Assembly (NCBI RefSeq): GCF_000963925.1
Contig: NZ_BAMV01000018.1
Location: forward strand, 1 to 64,000
Length of the DNA: 64,000 nt
Origin: Acetobacter cibinongensis
GTDB taxonomy: Bacteria > Pseudomonadota > Alphaproteobacteria > Acetobacterales > Acetobacteraceae
Direction: 5' to 3'
Below the pieces are notes generated by a model. It was not told the DNA's origin. It worked only from the letters and a program-made list of their open reading frames with translations, and searched no databases. The position numbers and the translations under genes are program-made. This document shows positions 7,985 to 17,597 of this stretch, one piece after another; within the stretch, counting starts at the first letter, position 1, and every line of letters begins with the position of its first letter.

Positions 7985-9685
7985 ATGGATCAGTCCAGTC
8001 AGAACAAGAACCATACCAAATACATGCTGACACCATGGCAAGCAGTACGCCACATTCTAGCATTGTGGCATGCTCAAGCAGCACGGCTTGTTATCGGTGT
8101 GGTTTTAGCACTCTTGGCTCTGTGCCTCGGTTTTGCACTTATGCAAACCTCTGGACTACGCGTTGCGGGTACCGTACTCGGCTCTGTTCTGGTTACAACC
8201 AGTTTACTGCGCTGGGTAGGCGCTGGCCGGGTTATACTCCGGTATGCTGAACGCTTGTTTGCACACGATGCCATGTTTCGTGCCTTGGCAAGCTTACGCG
8301 TCTGGTTTTTTCGCTCCCTTGCCGATGGCGCGGCGGCAGGTCTGGGCTTCAAGCGTGCAGGGGATATGCTGTCCCGCTTGGTGTCGGACATTGGCACGCT
8401 GGATGGGCTTTATCTGCGCATCCTGCTGCCTTTTGCCTGCGCCTGTCTGACAGTTCCCACATTGCTACTGGTTTTAGGCAAGCACAACATGCTTCTCGGA
8501 GGAGGGGTTGCCGTTTTATTTGGCTGTTCTGCCTTTCTGATTCCTTATCTCATCGCAGTGTCGGGCAGGAAAGAAGCCGAAAAATTAACACGTGACCTCG
8601 CAGATTTACGGATCGGCGTTCTGGATCTCGTGAGCGGATTACGTGAAATACGTGCTTTTGGCGCAGATAAACGCGTTCTTGCCCACATCCGAGCCACAGA
8701 TACCGTCCTGCTTGACGGACAGATGCGGTTGGCAAAGCGTGCTGCAAAGGCGAATGCCCTCGCTTATCTTTTGGGGCAAAGTGCCATTTTTCTGGTTCTT
8801 GCTGCAGTCTCTGGGAAACTATTTTTAAATATTACACCTTTGGCTGGTGTCGGATGCCTCTTTCTCGTCACCGCTGCTTTCGAGAGCGCATCAACGCTGA
8901 CACGGGCAGGCCTACAGGCTGGCGCAATGGGTGCAGCAGCCCAGCGCGTTATGGATATTGCAACCAGCGAGCCCCACTCACATACGACAGGCACTGTGCT
9001 GCAAGAAGCACCGTTGCACCCCTCCATCCATATTGAAAATCTTTATTTCCGTTGGTCAGAAGACCGACCGTATGTCTTTAAAGGTCTGACCCTGAATATC
9101 GCAGCAGGGAGCCGCGTTGCACTTCTTGGGCCGTCTGGAGTTGGAAAATCCAGTCTTGCCGCACTTCTCCTCAAGGCTGCACGACCGGAATATGGCCAGA
9201 TCACCTTTGACGGGATAGATCTGGCAACTATTGAGACCTCGTCTCTACGCCAACGGATTGCGTGGCTCTCTCAAGCCACGCATCTCTTTGACGACAGTAT
9301 TCGTGCCAATCTGTTACTCGGCCGTCCTGATGCCACTGAGGACGACTTGTGGCGCGCGTTGGAAGATGCTGCCGTGGCAGATGTTGTCCGCAATCTGCCT
9401 GAAGGGTTGGATACATGGCTGGGTGAGGGAGGCATCAAGCTTTCAGGCGGGCAGGGACGCCGGATTGCCTTGGCCCGTACATTACTGACACAGGCCCCCG
9501 TTCTTATTCTTGATGAACCGGCAACAGGGTTGGATGCACAAACGGAACACGACTTCTTGGAAACCTTGAACAAGGTTACGGAAGGAAGAACCGTTATTTT
9601 GATCGCCCATCGCCTGACAGGTGTTGAAAAACTGGATTGCATTTGGCGTTTGTCGGGCGGAACTGCCGCCGTTTCGCTGACATAA
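7985..9685 (+). CDS. cydC: Thiol reductant ABC exporter, subunit CydC
   Basis: 566-residue partner of CydD with the same build: membrane domain (about 20-320), then ATPase with Walker A GPSGVGKS (about 382-389), LSGGQ (about 485-489) and Walker B LILDEP (about 507-512) followed by ATGLD. The H-loop is AHRLTG near the C-terminus. The heme-linked thiol exporter CydDC needs both subunits. Translation is coupled to cydD by the 3-base gap. Downstream (9721-9763) GCCATCTG and CAGATGGC form an 8-base inverted repeat around a T-rich loop; its role is unclear and it is not a standard terminator. Confidence 0.92.
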   Translation: MDQSSQNKNHTKYMLTPWQAVRHILALWHAQAARLVIGVVLALLALCLGFALMQTSGLRVAGTVLGSVLVTTSLLRWVGAGRVILRYAERLFAHDAMFRALASLRVWFFRSLADGAAAGLGFKRAGDMLSRLVSDIGTLDGLYLRILLPFACACLTVPTLLLVLGKHNMLLGGGVAVLFGCSAFLIPYLIAVSGRKEAEKLTRDLADLRIGVLDLVSGLREIRAFGADKRVLAHIRATDTVLLDGQMRLAKRAAKANALAYLLGQSAIFLVLAAVSGKLFLNITPLAGVGCLFLVTAAFESASTLTRAGLQAGAMGAAAQRVMDIATSEPHSHTTGTVLQEAPLHPSIHIENLYFRWSEDRPYVFKGLTLNIAAGSRVALLGPSGVGKSSLAALLLKAARPEYGQITFDGIDLATIETSSLRQRIAWLSQATHLFDDSIRANLLLGRPDATEDDLWRALEDAAVADVVRNLPEGLDTWLGEGGIKLSGGQGRRIALARTLLTQAPVLILDEPATGLDAQTEHDFLETLNKVTEGRTVILIAHRLTGVEKLDCIWRLSGGTAAVSLT

Positions 9686-9797
9686 TATTGACGAAAAGCT
9701 CACTAACGGGCACCAAATAGGCCATCTGTTCATTTTTTGCAGAGGCAGACTATGGCAGATGGCTACACGATAACCATACCTCTGGGGAAACCATTGC

Positions 9798-10175
9798 ATG
9801 CGCCGCCTGCTGACTGTTCTAGGTCTTTCACTCCTTGCCGGATGTGCCAGTGAGCCACCCCGCAAATATGTTGTGTTTTTTGCCAACAGTTCTGTTGAGC
9901 TTGACGATGCATCACGTAACGTCATTGCTGAAGCCTCTGCTCAGGCACAGAAACATTCTTCTCATGTTGTGCAGGTCGAAGGTTATGCCGGTGCAGGGAA
10001 TGACCTGTCCGCCGATGCTCTTCTGGCGGTTCAGCGCGCAAAACTGGTAGCGCAGCAATTGCATGATGATGGGGTCTCCGGCGACCGCATTCGTCAGACC
10101 CCACGCGCACCGTCCAGCACGGAAGCCTCAACCGTCGGATCTCGCCGCGTGGAAATTGAACTGGTTAGCCCCTAA
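9798..10175 (+). CDS. Small OmpA-family lipoprotein
   Basis: 125 residues. The N-terminus MRRLLTVLGLSLLAGC is a lipoprotein signal with lipobox LAGC and lipidated Cys16. The rest is a reduced OmpA-like peptidoglycan-binding domain: beta strand YVVFFANSSVELDD, a helix-rich middle, LAVQRAKLVAQQLHDDG, and the closing SRRVEIELV in place of the usual NRRVEI. The short size suggests that it is only a lipid anchor plus a peptidoglycan-contacting domain, as in Pal-like proteins, without a barrel. It sits 112 bases after cydC and ends 7 bases before recQ. A role in envelope anchoring is inference from the fold; no specific partner can be named. Confidence 0.78.
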   Translation: MRRLLTVLGLSLLAGCASEPPRKYVVFFANSSVELDDASRNVIAEASAQAQKHSSHVVQVEGYAGAGNDLSADALLAVQRAKLVAQQLHDDGVSGDRIRQTPRAPSSTEASTVGSRRVEIELVSP

Positions 10176-10182
10176 TTCGGTA

Positions 10183-12057
10183 ATGGCTGACTCTCAAACC
10201 GAACCTGCTCCTGATAATCACGGTGCACAAGGGCGGGATCGGTTTGTGGGCAGCACCCCGCAAGAGGTGCTACTCTCCGTTTTTGGCTACCCTGACTTCC
10301 GGAGCCTTCAGGCACAAGCTGTAGAGCGTGTCATGGCAGGACAGGAGACCCTTGTCCTGATGCCGACTGGCGGCGGCAAGAGCATTTGTTATCAAGTGCC
10401 TGCCTTATGCCGCCCCGGCATGGGGCTTGTGGTTTCCCCTCTTATCGCACTGATGGATGATCAGGTAGCAGGCCTACGTCAGGTTGGAATCAATGCCGCC
10501 GCCCTCCATTCAGAGCTGGAAAGCGACGAGGCTGCGAAAATCCGGAATGACTTGGCAGCCGGTGCTCTCGACATCCTGTATGTCTCCCCTGAGCGACTTT
10601 TATCGCCCGGAACACTAGAGCGGCTCTCCCGGCAAAAAATTTCTCTCATTGCTATTGATGAAGCGCATTGTATCTCTGCCTGGGGCCATGAATTTCGGCC
10701 TGAATACCGCGCACTGGCAGCCCTGCCACGGCACTTTCCCGGTGTTCCACGCATTGCCCTGACAGCCACAGCAGACCAACGTACTCGAGACGATATTCTG
10801 GCGGCATTAGACATGCCGCAGGCAAGCGTCTTGGTTTCCAGCTTTCACAGGCCCAATCTCAATATTACGGCTCTCCCTAAGGGTTCGGAAACGAAACAGC
10901 TAGTTTCCGCGCTGGAACGTCATAAAAACGAGGCCTGTATTGTCTATTGTGGCAGCCGTGCCAGAACTGAGCGGATAGCGGCTTCCTTACGGGAAAAAGG
11001 ATGGACGGCTCTTGCTTTTCATGCGGGTCTTTCGCCCTTGGAAAAGCGGGCCGCTCTGCTTCGCTTTCGCGCCGGCGAGCCTCTTGTTATTGTGGCAACG
11101 ATTGCTTTTGGCATGGGGATTGACCGGCCAGACGTGCGTGCGGTCATTCATATGGATATGCCTGCATCACCAGAAGGGTACTATCAACAGATTGGCCGAG
11201 CAGGGCGTGATGGACTGCCCTCTGACACAGTGCTTCTTTATGGTGGTGATGACATGGCGCGTGCCCGCCACTGGCTGGAGCTTTCCAATGCACCGGACAC
11301 GGAAAAACGGGTGATGCGCTCCCGTCTGGAGGCAATGATTGCTCTTACAGAAACCACTGGTTGCCGTACTGCGGCGCTGTTGCATTGTTTTGGTGAAACG
11401 CTTTCCGAACCATGTGGCCATTGCGATAACTGCAGGCATCCGGTTGTAACTTTTGACGGTACAGAGGCAGCACGTAAGTTTCTCTCAACAATTTACCGAA
11501 CCGGGCAAAAATACGGTGCTCTGCACATCATTAATGTTTTGCGCGGCAAACGAACCGATATGGTTGAGCGCAACCAACATGATAGTCTTTCGGTCTGGGG
11601 TATTGGTAAGGATAAACCGGAAAGCTTCTGGCGTAGCGTAACCCGCCAGTTGATTGCCCACGGTGCATTGCGGAGCGAGGGGCAATATGGTGGCCTAGCC
11701 CTGAATGCTAACATTGCACGCCCGATCTTGCGCGGGGAGCAGAGTCTACAACTCAGGGCTGATGCCACTGCCGAGCTTGAAAATGCTGCCACGCTCCGCG
11801 GGAGGACCCAGAGCAGCCCAGAAGCACTCCCCGAAGACAAACAGCCTATTTTTGACGCTCTCCGTAAATGGCGTCTGGATGAAGCCAGGGAGCAGGAAAT
11901 TCCCCCTTATGTGATTTTTCATGATGCTGCACTTCGAGATATTGCGCTCTCCGGTCCGCTTTCTCTGGATGAACTAGCCCTGATCAAAGGGGTAGGGCGC
12001 TCCAAGCTTGAGCGCTATGGTGCCGCTGTTTTGGCCGTTCTCGCTGCAAAGGTATAG
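10183..12057 (+). CDS. recQ: ATP-dependent DNA helicase RecQ
   Basis: 624-residue superfamily 2 helicase. Motif 0 (FGYPDFRSLQ) is followed by Walker A PTGGGKS (about 61-67), DEAH box DEAHCISAWGHEFRP (about 159) and motif VI QQIGRAGRDG. Next come a zinc-binding RQC part with Cys clusters (CFG...CGHCDNC, near 401-416), a winged helix, and a C-terminal HRDC domain (about 545-624, LALIKGVGRSKLERYG). RecQ unwinds recombination intermediates in the RecF pathway. Start ATG 10183 is chosen because homology begins there; upstream in-frame codons belong to the lipoprotein gene region in another frame. glpR begins 4 bases after its stop. Confidence 0.94.
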   Translation: MADSQTEPAPDNHGAQGRDRFVGSTPQEVLLSVFGYPDFRSLQAQAVERVMAGQETLVLMPTGGGKSICYQVPALCRPGMGLVVSPLIALMDDQVAGLRQVGINAAALHSELESDEAAKIRNDLAAGALDILYVSPERLLSPGTLERLSRQKISLIAIDEAHCISAWGHEFRPEYRALAALPRHFPGVPRIALTATADQRTRDDILAALDMPQASVLVSSFHRPNLNITALPKGSETKQLVSALERHKNEACIVYCGSRARTERIAASLREKGWTALAFHAGLSPLEKRAALLRFRAGEPLVIVATIAFGMGIDRPDVRAVIHMDMPASPEGYYQQIGRAGRDGLPSDTVLLYGGDDMARARHWLELSNAPDTEKRVMRSRLEAMIALTETTGCRTAALLHCFGETLSEPCGHCDNCRHPVVTFDGTEAARKFLSTIYRTGQKYGALHIINVLRGKRTDMVERNQHDSLSVWGIGKDKPESFWRSVTRQLIAHGALRSEGQYGGLALNANIARPILRGEQSLQLRADATAELENAATLRGRTQSSPEALPEDKQPIFDALRKWRLDEAREQEIPPYVIFHDAALRDIALSGPLSLDELALIKGVGRSKLERYGAAVLAVLAAKV

Positions 12058-12061
12058 TTGC

Positions 12062-12829
12062 ATGGCATCCATACAGGAAAGACGCGCCCAGATTTTGCAA
12101 CTCGTGCAGCGACAAGGCTATGCCGCGAACGAAGATCTGGCGAAAGCACTGCATGTAACAGTGCAGACGGTACGCCGGGACGTGAATAGCATGGCAGCAG
12201 AGGGCATGATTGCACGCCACCACGGCGGAGCCTCAGCTTTATCTTCCAACGAAAACATTGCCTATTCTGAACGACAGATTCTTAATCCCAAGGCCAAGGA
12301 TGCCATTGGCCATGCGGCGGCAAGCATTATTCCTGACGGAGCATCGCTTTTTATCAATATAGGGACGACAACCGAAGCCTTTGCCCGTTCATTGCGGAAC
12401 CATCGGGCTTTACGGGTTATTACCAACAATATTCATGTAGCCTCTCTGCTGGCACCGGCCCCAGAATGCACGCTGATCATTACTGGCGGAACTGTCCGCC
12501 TAAGAGACGGCGGCATTGTCGGCCCAGCAGCCGCAGCCATGATTGAGCAATATAGGGCGGATTACGGTGTGATTGGCATCAGCGGTATTGATGAAGACGG
12601 GACGCTTCTTGATTTTGACGCTGATGAAATCAATGCCGCACAGGCTATCATCCGCAACTCTCGCACAACTATTCTTCTGGCTGACCATACGAAGTTTAAA
12701 CGGCGCCCCATGGCGCGCGTTGGGCATTTGTCCGAAATCACTTCCTTTTATACGGACCAGCCTTTGCCAGCTGCATTAGCCGGAATTGTAGCCGAGGCGG
12801 GTGTAGATTTGCATGTCATACAGAGCTAA
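12062..12829 (+). CDS. glpR: DeoR-family glycerol-3-phosphate regulon repressor
   Basis: 255-residue DeoR-type repressor. Residues 1-57 form the winged helix (IQERRAQILQLVQRQGY, then LHVTVQTVRRDVNSM and ARHHGGA). Residues 75-240 form the sugar-phosphate sensor fold, with FINIGTTTEAFA and the C-terminal DHTKF motif. GlpR binds glycerol-3-phosphate and then releases its operators. Start ATG 12062 lies 4 bases after the recQ stop. The next gene is glpD, 123 bases downstream, with inverted and direct repeats in the gap, so local control of glpDFK is very likely. Transcription with recQ is possible and would be unusual. Confidence 0.9.
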   Translation: MASIQERRAQILQLVQRQGYAANEDLAKALHVTVQTVRRDVNSMAAEGMIARHHGGASALSSNENIAYSERQILNPKAKDAIGHAAASIIPDGASLFINIGTTTEAFARSLRNHRALRVITNNIHVASLLAPAPECTLIITGGTVRLRDGGIVGPAAAAMIEQYRADYGVIGISGIDEDGTLLDFDADEINAAQAIIRNSRTTILLADHTKFKRRPMARVGHLSEITSFYTDQPLPAALAGIVAEAGVDLHVIQS

Positions 12830-12830
12830 A

Positions 12831-12922
12831 TTTTCGGAAAAGAAAAATAAACTTCAGAAAGCGGCTTCAATGTCATAATTGAGCCATTGTATTTTCCTTT
12901 TGTTTTCGGATACGAAGGAAAA
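12831..12922 (+). promoter_or_regulatory. Candidate GlpR operator region upstream of glpD
   Basis: The glpR-glpD gap holds a perfect 8-base inverted repeat TTTTCCTT (12892-12899) and AAGGAAAA (12915-12922). The direct repeat TTTTCGGA appears at 12831-12838 and again at 12903-12910. TTTTCGG-like half sites resemble the TTCG-containing operators of GlpR in other proteobacteria. The assignment to GlpR is inference from position and partial likeness. Confidence 0.5.
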
Positions 12923-12952
12923 CATAGTTTCAGATGTAGGATCGGATAGAAA

Positions 12953-14473
12953 ATGGCAGACACTTCGGCTCCCGTAGATCGTCCTTACGACCTGCTTATT
13001 GTGGGTGGCGGCGTAAATGGCGCAGGCATAGCGCGTGATGCCGTTGGCCGCGGGGCGTCTGTTCTGATGGTCGAGCAGGATGACCTTGCGAGCTACACCT
13101 CATCTGCCAGCACAAAGCTGATTCACGGTGGCCTGCGCTATCTGGAATATTATGAGTTCCGCCTTGTGCGTGAGGCTCTGACCGAGCGCGAACGGCTGCT
13201 GAAAATGGCACCTCACATTATATGGCCCATGCGTTTTGTGCTGCCGCATTCCAAACTGGTGCGGCCCGCCTGGATGCTCAAAGCGGGGCTCTTCCTGTAT
13301 GATCACCTTGCGTCCAACATGACGCTCCCCAAGTCTCGTGCTGTTGACTTCCGCACGCATTCGTCCGGGCGGCCGCTCAAAGACGACTACACCAAAGGCT
13401 TCGTTTATTCGGATGGCTGGGTACAGGATAGTCGCCTTGTTGTCCTGAATGCTCTGGATGCCGCAGAACGTGGGGCAGATATCCGGACCCGCACCCGTCT
13501 TATAAAAGCAACGCGTAGCAATGGCCTCTGGCAGGCTGAACTGGAAGATCGAGTTACTGGGAAAACAACACAGGTGCAGGCACGCGCTCTTGTAAACGCC
13601 GCTGGCCCATGGGTTGCCCGTCTACTTGCTGAAACCCTCAATATTCCCAATTCTAAGTCTGTCCGTCTGGTCAAGGGCAGCCATATCATTGTCCCGCGTG
13701 TTTTTGACGGCCCTCAGGCCTATATTTTCCAGAACCCGGACAAACGAATTGTTTTTGCCATTCCATACGAGCAGAATTTCACCCTCATTGGCACAACGGA
13801 TATTCCGTGGAACGAAGCTCCGGGAAAAGTCGGCATTGCTCCTGACGAAATTAAGTATCTTTGCGAAAGCGTGAACCGCTATTTCAAAAAAGATGTTAGG
13901 GAAAGCGATGTCGTCTGGACTTATGCAGGCCTGCGTCCGCTGTATGATGATGCATCAGCCAACGCCTCTGCGGTAACGCGGGACTATGTTCTGGACCTCG
14001 ACACGCAAGACGGCGCGCCCCTGCTGTCCATTTTTGGCGGGAAAATAACCACATACCGCAAACTGGCTGAACATGCGTTGGAGAAGTTGGCTCCTGTCTT
14101 GCCCGCAGTAGCTGGTGCAAGCTGGACGGCGACCGAAGTTCTGCCGGGTGGTGATATTGGAGAAGGGGGCTTTGATGCGGCCCTTGCCCGTTTGGGCCGT
14201 GCCGCGCCTTGGTTGCCTGCCGCAACGGCATGGCGTCTGCTCCGCAATTATGGCAGCCGTGTTTATGAAATTATTGGGGAAGCTACCAGTCTGAAGGACT
14301 TGGGAGAAGTTCTGGGCGGGGATTTGACTACCCGTGAAGTTGACTATCTGATACAGCGCGAATGGGCACGGACAGGAGAGGATATTCTGTGGCGCCGGAG
14401 CAAGCTGGGCTTACACCTGAGTGAAGCAGAAAGACAGAAAGTCTCTGATTATGTGCAACAGAAGGCTGCCTGA
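12953..14473 (+). CDS. glpD: Glycerol-3-phosphate dehydrogenase (aerobic, FAD-linked)
   Basis: 506 residues. The N-terminal FAD-binding Rossmann motif is LLIVGGGVNGAGIARDAV, followed by the GlpD/GlpO signature around STKLIHGGLRYLEYYEF. The C-terminal cap domain starts near residue 390 with GGDIGEGGFDAALA. The enzyme oxidises glycerol-3-phosphate to dihydroxyacetone phosphate at the inner membrane and passes electrons to ubiquinone. It is the first gene of glpD-glpF-glpK, behind a probable GlpR operator. A small hairpin, CCTGAC (14469-14474) with GTCAGG (14488-14493), overlaps its stop codon and may affect mRNA stability or the glpD to glpF ratio. Confidence 0.96.
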   Translation: MADTSAPVDRPYDLLIVGGGVNGAGIARDAVGRGASVLMVEQDDLASYTSSASTKLIHGGLRYLEYYEFRLVREALTERERLLKMAPHIIWPMRFVLPHSKLVRPAWMLKAGLFLYDHLASNMTLPKSRAVDFRTHSSGRPLKDDYTKGFVYSDGWVQDSRLVVLNALDAAERGADIRTRTRLIKATRSNGLWQAELEDRVTGKTTQVQARALVNAAGPWVARLLAETLNIPNSKSVRLVKGSHIIVPRVFDGPQAYIFQNPDKRIVFAIPYEQNFTLIGTTDIPWNEAPGKVGIAPDEIKYLCESVNRYFKKDVRESDVVWTYAGLRPLYDDASANASAVTRDYVLDLDTQDGAPLLSIFGGKITTYRKLAEHALEKLAPVLPAVAGASWTATEVLPGGDIGEGGFDAALARLGRAAPWLPAATAWRLLRNYGSRVYEIIGEATSLKDLGEVLGGDLTTREVDYLIQREWARTGEDILWRRSKLGLHLSEAERQKVSDYVQQKAA

Positions 14474-14532
14474 CACTCAAGAGTGAGGTCAGGTAGTTAT
14501 TTCCCAGAATAATAAAGAATAAAGAGGGAAGT

Positions 14533-15354
14533 ATGACGACTAAAGCCCGGGCTTATGTTGGTGAACTGATTGCAGAATGTATTGCTGTATTCATCATCAT
14601 TGTTTTTGGGGATTCCGTAGCGGCGATGTATTCGCTCTACGATCCCAGCCCTTATAAGCAGGCTTATTGGGGGGTCTGCATTGTGTGGGGACTGGGCGTG
14701 ACCATAGCCATCTATGTCACGGGTGCCGTGTCCGGCACGCACGCCAACCCCGCAGTCACACTTGCATTGGCCTGTTTCCGGAATTTTTCCTGGAAGAAGG
14801 TACTGCCTTATTGCGCCGCGCAGATACTTGGAGGGTTCTTAGGGGCTATCATTGTATATGCGTTGTTTTCTCCAGTGATTGACCACTACGCTGCCGTCAA
14901 CCAACTTGACAGGCTGCATGATGGGGCAGGGGCGGGCGTATTTTTCACACATCCTGGTGAGTTCATCTCCCCCATGCATGCCTTCATGGACGAGATTATT
15001 CTGACGGCCATACTGGTGCTGGGTATTTTTGCAATCACGTGTGAATATAACACCCAAGCGCCACAGGCGAACTCCAGCGCTCTCATCATCGGGCTTCTGG
15101 TGGCTATTATTGGGGCGTCAGCTGGCTATCTTGAGGCATGGGCTATAAATCCGGCCCGAGATCTGGGGCCAAGGCTCTTTTGTTACTTCGCTGGGTGGGG
15201 GCCAAGCGCACTTCCATCCCCGCAGAATTACTGGTGGGTGCCTATCGCAGGGCCCCTTATTGGAGGAGTGGTGGGCGGTGGCCTGTACCAAGCTGTTTTA
15301 AGGCCATTTATGCCTTCTTCAAACCAGTCTTCTTCTCACATCGCTCACGACTGA
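14533..15354 (+). CDS. glpF: Glycerol uptake facilitator (MIP family aquaglyceroporin)
   Basis: 273-residue membrane channel with six helices. The two pore half-helices carry NPA at 72-74 (THANPAVTLAL) and NPARD at 206-210 (WAINPARDLGPRL). The Asp after the second NPAR is typical of glycerol facilitators as opposed to pure water channels. It lets glycerol diffuse into the cytoplasm, where GlpK traps it. Start ATG 14533 follows GAGGGAAGT. The gap to glpD is 59 bases and to glpK 29 bases, consistent with one transcript. Confidence 0.94.
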   Translation: MTTKARAYVGELIAECIAVFIIIVFGDSVAAMYSLYDPSPYKQAYWGVCIVWGLGVTIAIYVTGAVSGTHANPAVTLALACFRNFSWKKVLPYCAAQILGGFLGAIIVYALFSPVIDHYAAVNQLDRLHDGAGAGVFFTHPGEFISPMHAFMDEIILTAILVLGIFAITCEYNTQAPQANSSALIIGLLVAIIGASAGYLEAWAINPARDLGPRLFCYFAGWGPSALPSPQNYWWVPIAGPLIGGVVGGGLYQAVLRPFMPSSNQSSSHIAHD

Positions 15355-15383
15355 ACGACGTCAATCAAAAAGGATAACCCTCG

Positions 15384-16883
15384 ATGAGCAAGCAAGATCA
15401 TGTCCTCGCTATTGATCAGGGAACGACCTCTACCCGAACCATCGTTTTTGATCGAAATGCCCTCGAGGTTGCCAGTGCGCGAAGTGAGTTCGCGCAGCAT
15501 TATCCTGATGCCGGTTGGGTAGAACATTGCCCTGAAGACATCTGGAATGACGTTCTCAAGACGTCCCGTGCTGCGTTGGAAAAATCCGGCATGCTGGACC
15601 GCATTGCGGGCATAGGCATTACCAATCAGCGCGAAACAATTGTGGTGTGGGAGCGCGCAACCGGCAAGCCTATTCACCGCGCCATTGTCTGGCAGGACCG
15701 CCGGACAGCCGCCACCTGCCAGAAACTGCGCGAAGAAGGCGCAGAAACGCTTGTACGTGAACGGACAGGTTTGCTGATTGATCCGTATTTTTCAGCCACG
15801 AAACTGGCATGGATACTCGATAACGTATCTGATGCCCGAACCCGTGCAGAGAAAGGCGAGTTGGCCTTTGGGACCATTGATTCCTTCATTCTCTGGCGTC
15901 TGACCGGCGGAAAAGTTCATGCAACCGACATCACTAACGCATCCCGTACACTGCTGTTCGATATTCATCGCCAACAATGGGATGATGACCTTCTGCGTCT
16001 TTTCCGCATTCCGGCCGCTTTGCTGCCAGAAGTAAAAGACAACAGTACTATTTTTGGCGAAACTGATCCCTCGCTTTACGGGCGCGCCATTCCCATCGCT
16101 GGCATGGCAGGCGATCAGCAGGCCGCCGTGGTTGGTCAGGCCTGCTTTACGCCCGGCATGGCAAAGGCGACTTATGGCACCGGATGCTTTGTTCTTCTCA
16201 ACACAGGTGAGAAGCCTGTTGCGTCCAAAAACCGTATGCTCACCACCATTGCCTACCGCATGGGTGGCAAAACCACGTATGCTCTGGAAGGCTCCATTTT
16301 TGTGGCCGGGGCTGCCATTAAATGGCTCCGTGATGGCCTGCACTTGATTACGCATGCATCGCAAACCGATGATATGGCAACCCGTATCCCGCATAGCCAC
16401 GGGGTCTATATGGTGCCCGGGTTTGTCGGTCTTGGTGCACCACATTGGGACCCTGATGCACGGGGACTTATTTGTGGTCTCACACTTGACGCAACTGCGG
16501 CCCATATCGCTCGTGCGGCCTTGGAATCCGTTGCTTATCAGACATTAGATCTCATAACCGCCATGACGCAGGATGGTGGTGGCACCACTGACGCACTACG
16601 TGTTGATGGTGGAATGTCCGCTAATGACTGGTTCTGTAACTTCCTGGCAGACATGCTTCAGGTCAAAGTGGAGCGCCCCAAGCATATTGAAACGACAGCC
16701 TTGGGCGCAGGCTTCCTTGCAGGCTTGGCCACTGGTGTGTGGGACAATGAAAAGGAACTGGCCGCCACATGGCAGCACGGCGCAACATTTGAGGCATCCA
16801 TGCCCAATGAACAAAGACGCAGCATGATTGCAGGCTGGCATCAGGCTGTGCGACGTACCTTGTCTCAAAATAACCCACTCTAA
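15384..16883 (+). CDS. glpK: Glycerol kinase
   Basis: 499-residue FGGY-family kinase, full length. The ATP-binding start is [16 protein letters not shown], and FGGY-type motifs follow: [10 protein letters not shown], the substrate region around [16 protein letters not shown], and the C-terminal ATP site with [16 protein letters not shown]. It converts glycerol and ATP to glycerol-3-phosphate, the substrate of GlpD and inducer of GlpR. Start ATG 15384 follows AAAGGATAA. Last gene of the glp operon; a stem-loop with a T-rich tail follows. Confidence 0.96.
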   Translation: MSKQDHVLAIDQGTTSTRTIVFDRNALEVASARSEFAQHYPDAGWVEHCPEDIWNDVLKTSRAALEKSGMLDRIAGIGITNQRETIVVWERATGKPIHRAIVWQDRRTAATCQKLREEGAETLVRERTGLLIDPYFSATKLAWILDNVSDARTRAEKGELAFGTIDSFILWRLTGGKVHATDITNASRTLLFDIHRQQWDDDLLRLFRIPAALLPEVKDNSTIFGETDPSLYGRAIPIAGMAGDQQAAVVGQACFTPGMAKATYGTGCFVLLNTGEKPVASKNRMLTTIAYRMGGKTTYALEGSIFVAGAAIKWLRDGLHLITHASQTDDMATRIPHSHGVYMVPGFVGLGAPHWDPDARGLICGLTLDATAAHIARAALESVAYQTLDLITAMTQDGGGTTDALRVDGGMSANDWFCNFLADMLQVKVERPKHIETTALGAGFLAGLATGVWDNEKELAATWQHGATFEASMPNEQRRSMIAGWHQAVRRTLSQNNPL

Positions 16884-16896
16884 TTTTCTGTTTTAC

Positions 16897-16947
16897 GCGT
16901 AGTCCCGAAGAGATATTTTACGTCTGCGGGGCTACGCCTTAATTTTT
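16897..16947 (+). terminator. Stem-loop terminator after glpK
   Basis: GCGTAGTCCCG (16897-16907) pairs with CGGGGCTACGC (16927-16937) over 11 positions, one of them a G-T wobble, with a 19-base loop. A T-rich stretch (CTTAATTTTT) follows. It separates glpK from the convergent minus-strand gene. The long loop makes it a moderate terminator. Confidence 0.6.
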
Positions 16948-16959
16948 GAGTCTAACAAT

Positions 16960-17445
16960 CTAAGATTTACGTATTTTGACCGTAACGTCTTTAGTGGCTC
17001 CGCCCATGAATGAAAATTTAACGGAGACGTCCTGCCCGACCTGAATCGGCTGGTCAGAATTCATACATAATAAATGGTACCCCCCATGCGGAAATACGAG
17101 GGTTGTATGGGCAGGCAGGGGCAAATGTGTGAAGAGATTTATAGTGCCTGGAGTACTTTCCTGATCAGAATGATGCCCGATTAGGGTGGGGCACGATGGA
17201 GACGTAACACTCGTTAAAAGATGAGGCTCATCGCCATTGTTTTTCAGTGTGAAATAGAGAGAGTAAATATTGGGCGTTTCATCACTGCTCTCCATAATCA
17301 CGTCAGAAATAACCATATCTTGCTGGACATTTGACTGGCCGGGCATGGAATGTCCCACGTCCTGATTGGCTGCATAAGCAGAACCAACACCGACACTGCC
17401 CAAAAAAAGGCTGGTCATAAGGCTTAAAGCCGGTCGTACAGTCAT
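16960..17445 (-). CDS. Periplasmic copper chaperone PCu(A)C-like protein
   Basis: 161 residues with a cleavable signal peptide (about 1-25, ending AYA). The remainder matches the cupredoxin-like PCu(A)C/DUF461 fold: IYSLYFTLKNNGDEPHLLTSVTS, a His-containing loop LIGHHSD, then LPAHTTLVFPHGGYHLLCM. Family members bind Cu(I) in the periplasm and hand it to cytochrome oxidase CuA or related sites. Most members use a H(M)X10MX21HXM set of ligands. Here the final part reads HLLCM with a cysteine, and the first region has HH but no clear Met, so metal ligation may differ. Transcribed alone, convergent with glpK. Confidence 0.68.
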   Translation of the reverse strand: MTVRPALSLMTSLFLGSVGVGSAYAANQDVGHSMPGQSNVQQDMVISDVIMESSDETPNIYSLYFTLKNNGDEPHLLTSVTSPSCPTLIGHHSDQESTPGTINLFTHLPLPAHTTLVFPHGGYHLLCMNSDQPIQVGQDVSVKFSFMGGATKDVTVKIRKS

Positions 17446-17597
17446 AAGAACTCCCGCATTGGCCCGCTCTCTCTTGTCATAAGAGGCAGGGTGGACCTAT
17501 TTATAGAGGCATCACTATACCGCACTGTTTTCTATAAAGGGCAAGGCTGTCATTTTTTGTTCTAAACCGTGCCGGCAGTAAGAAATGAAGGTAATCT

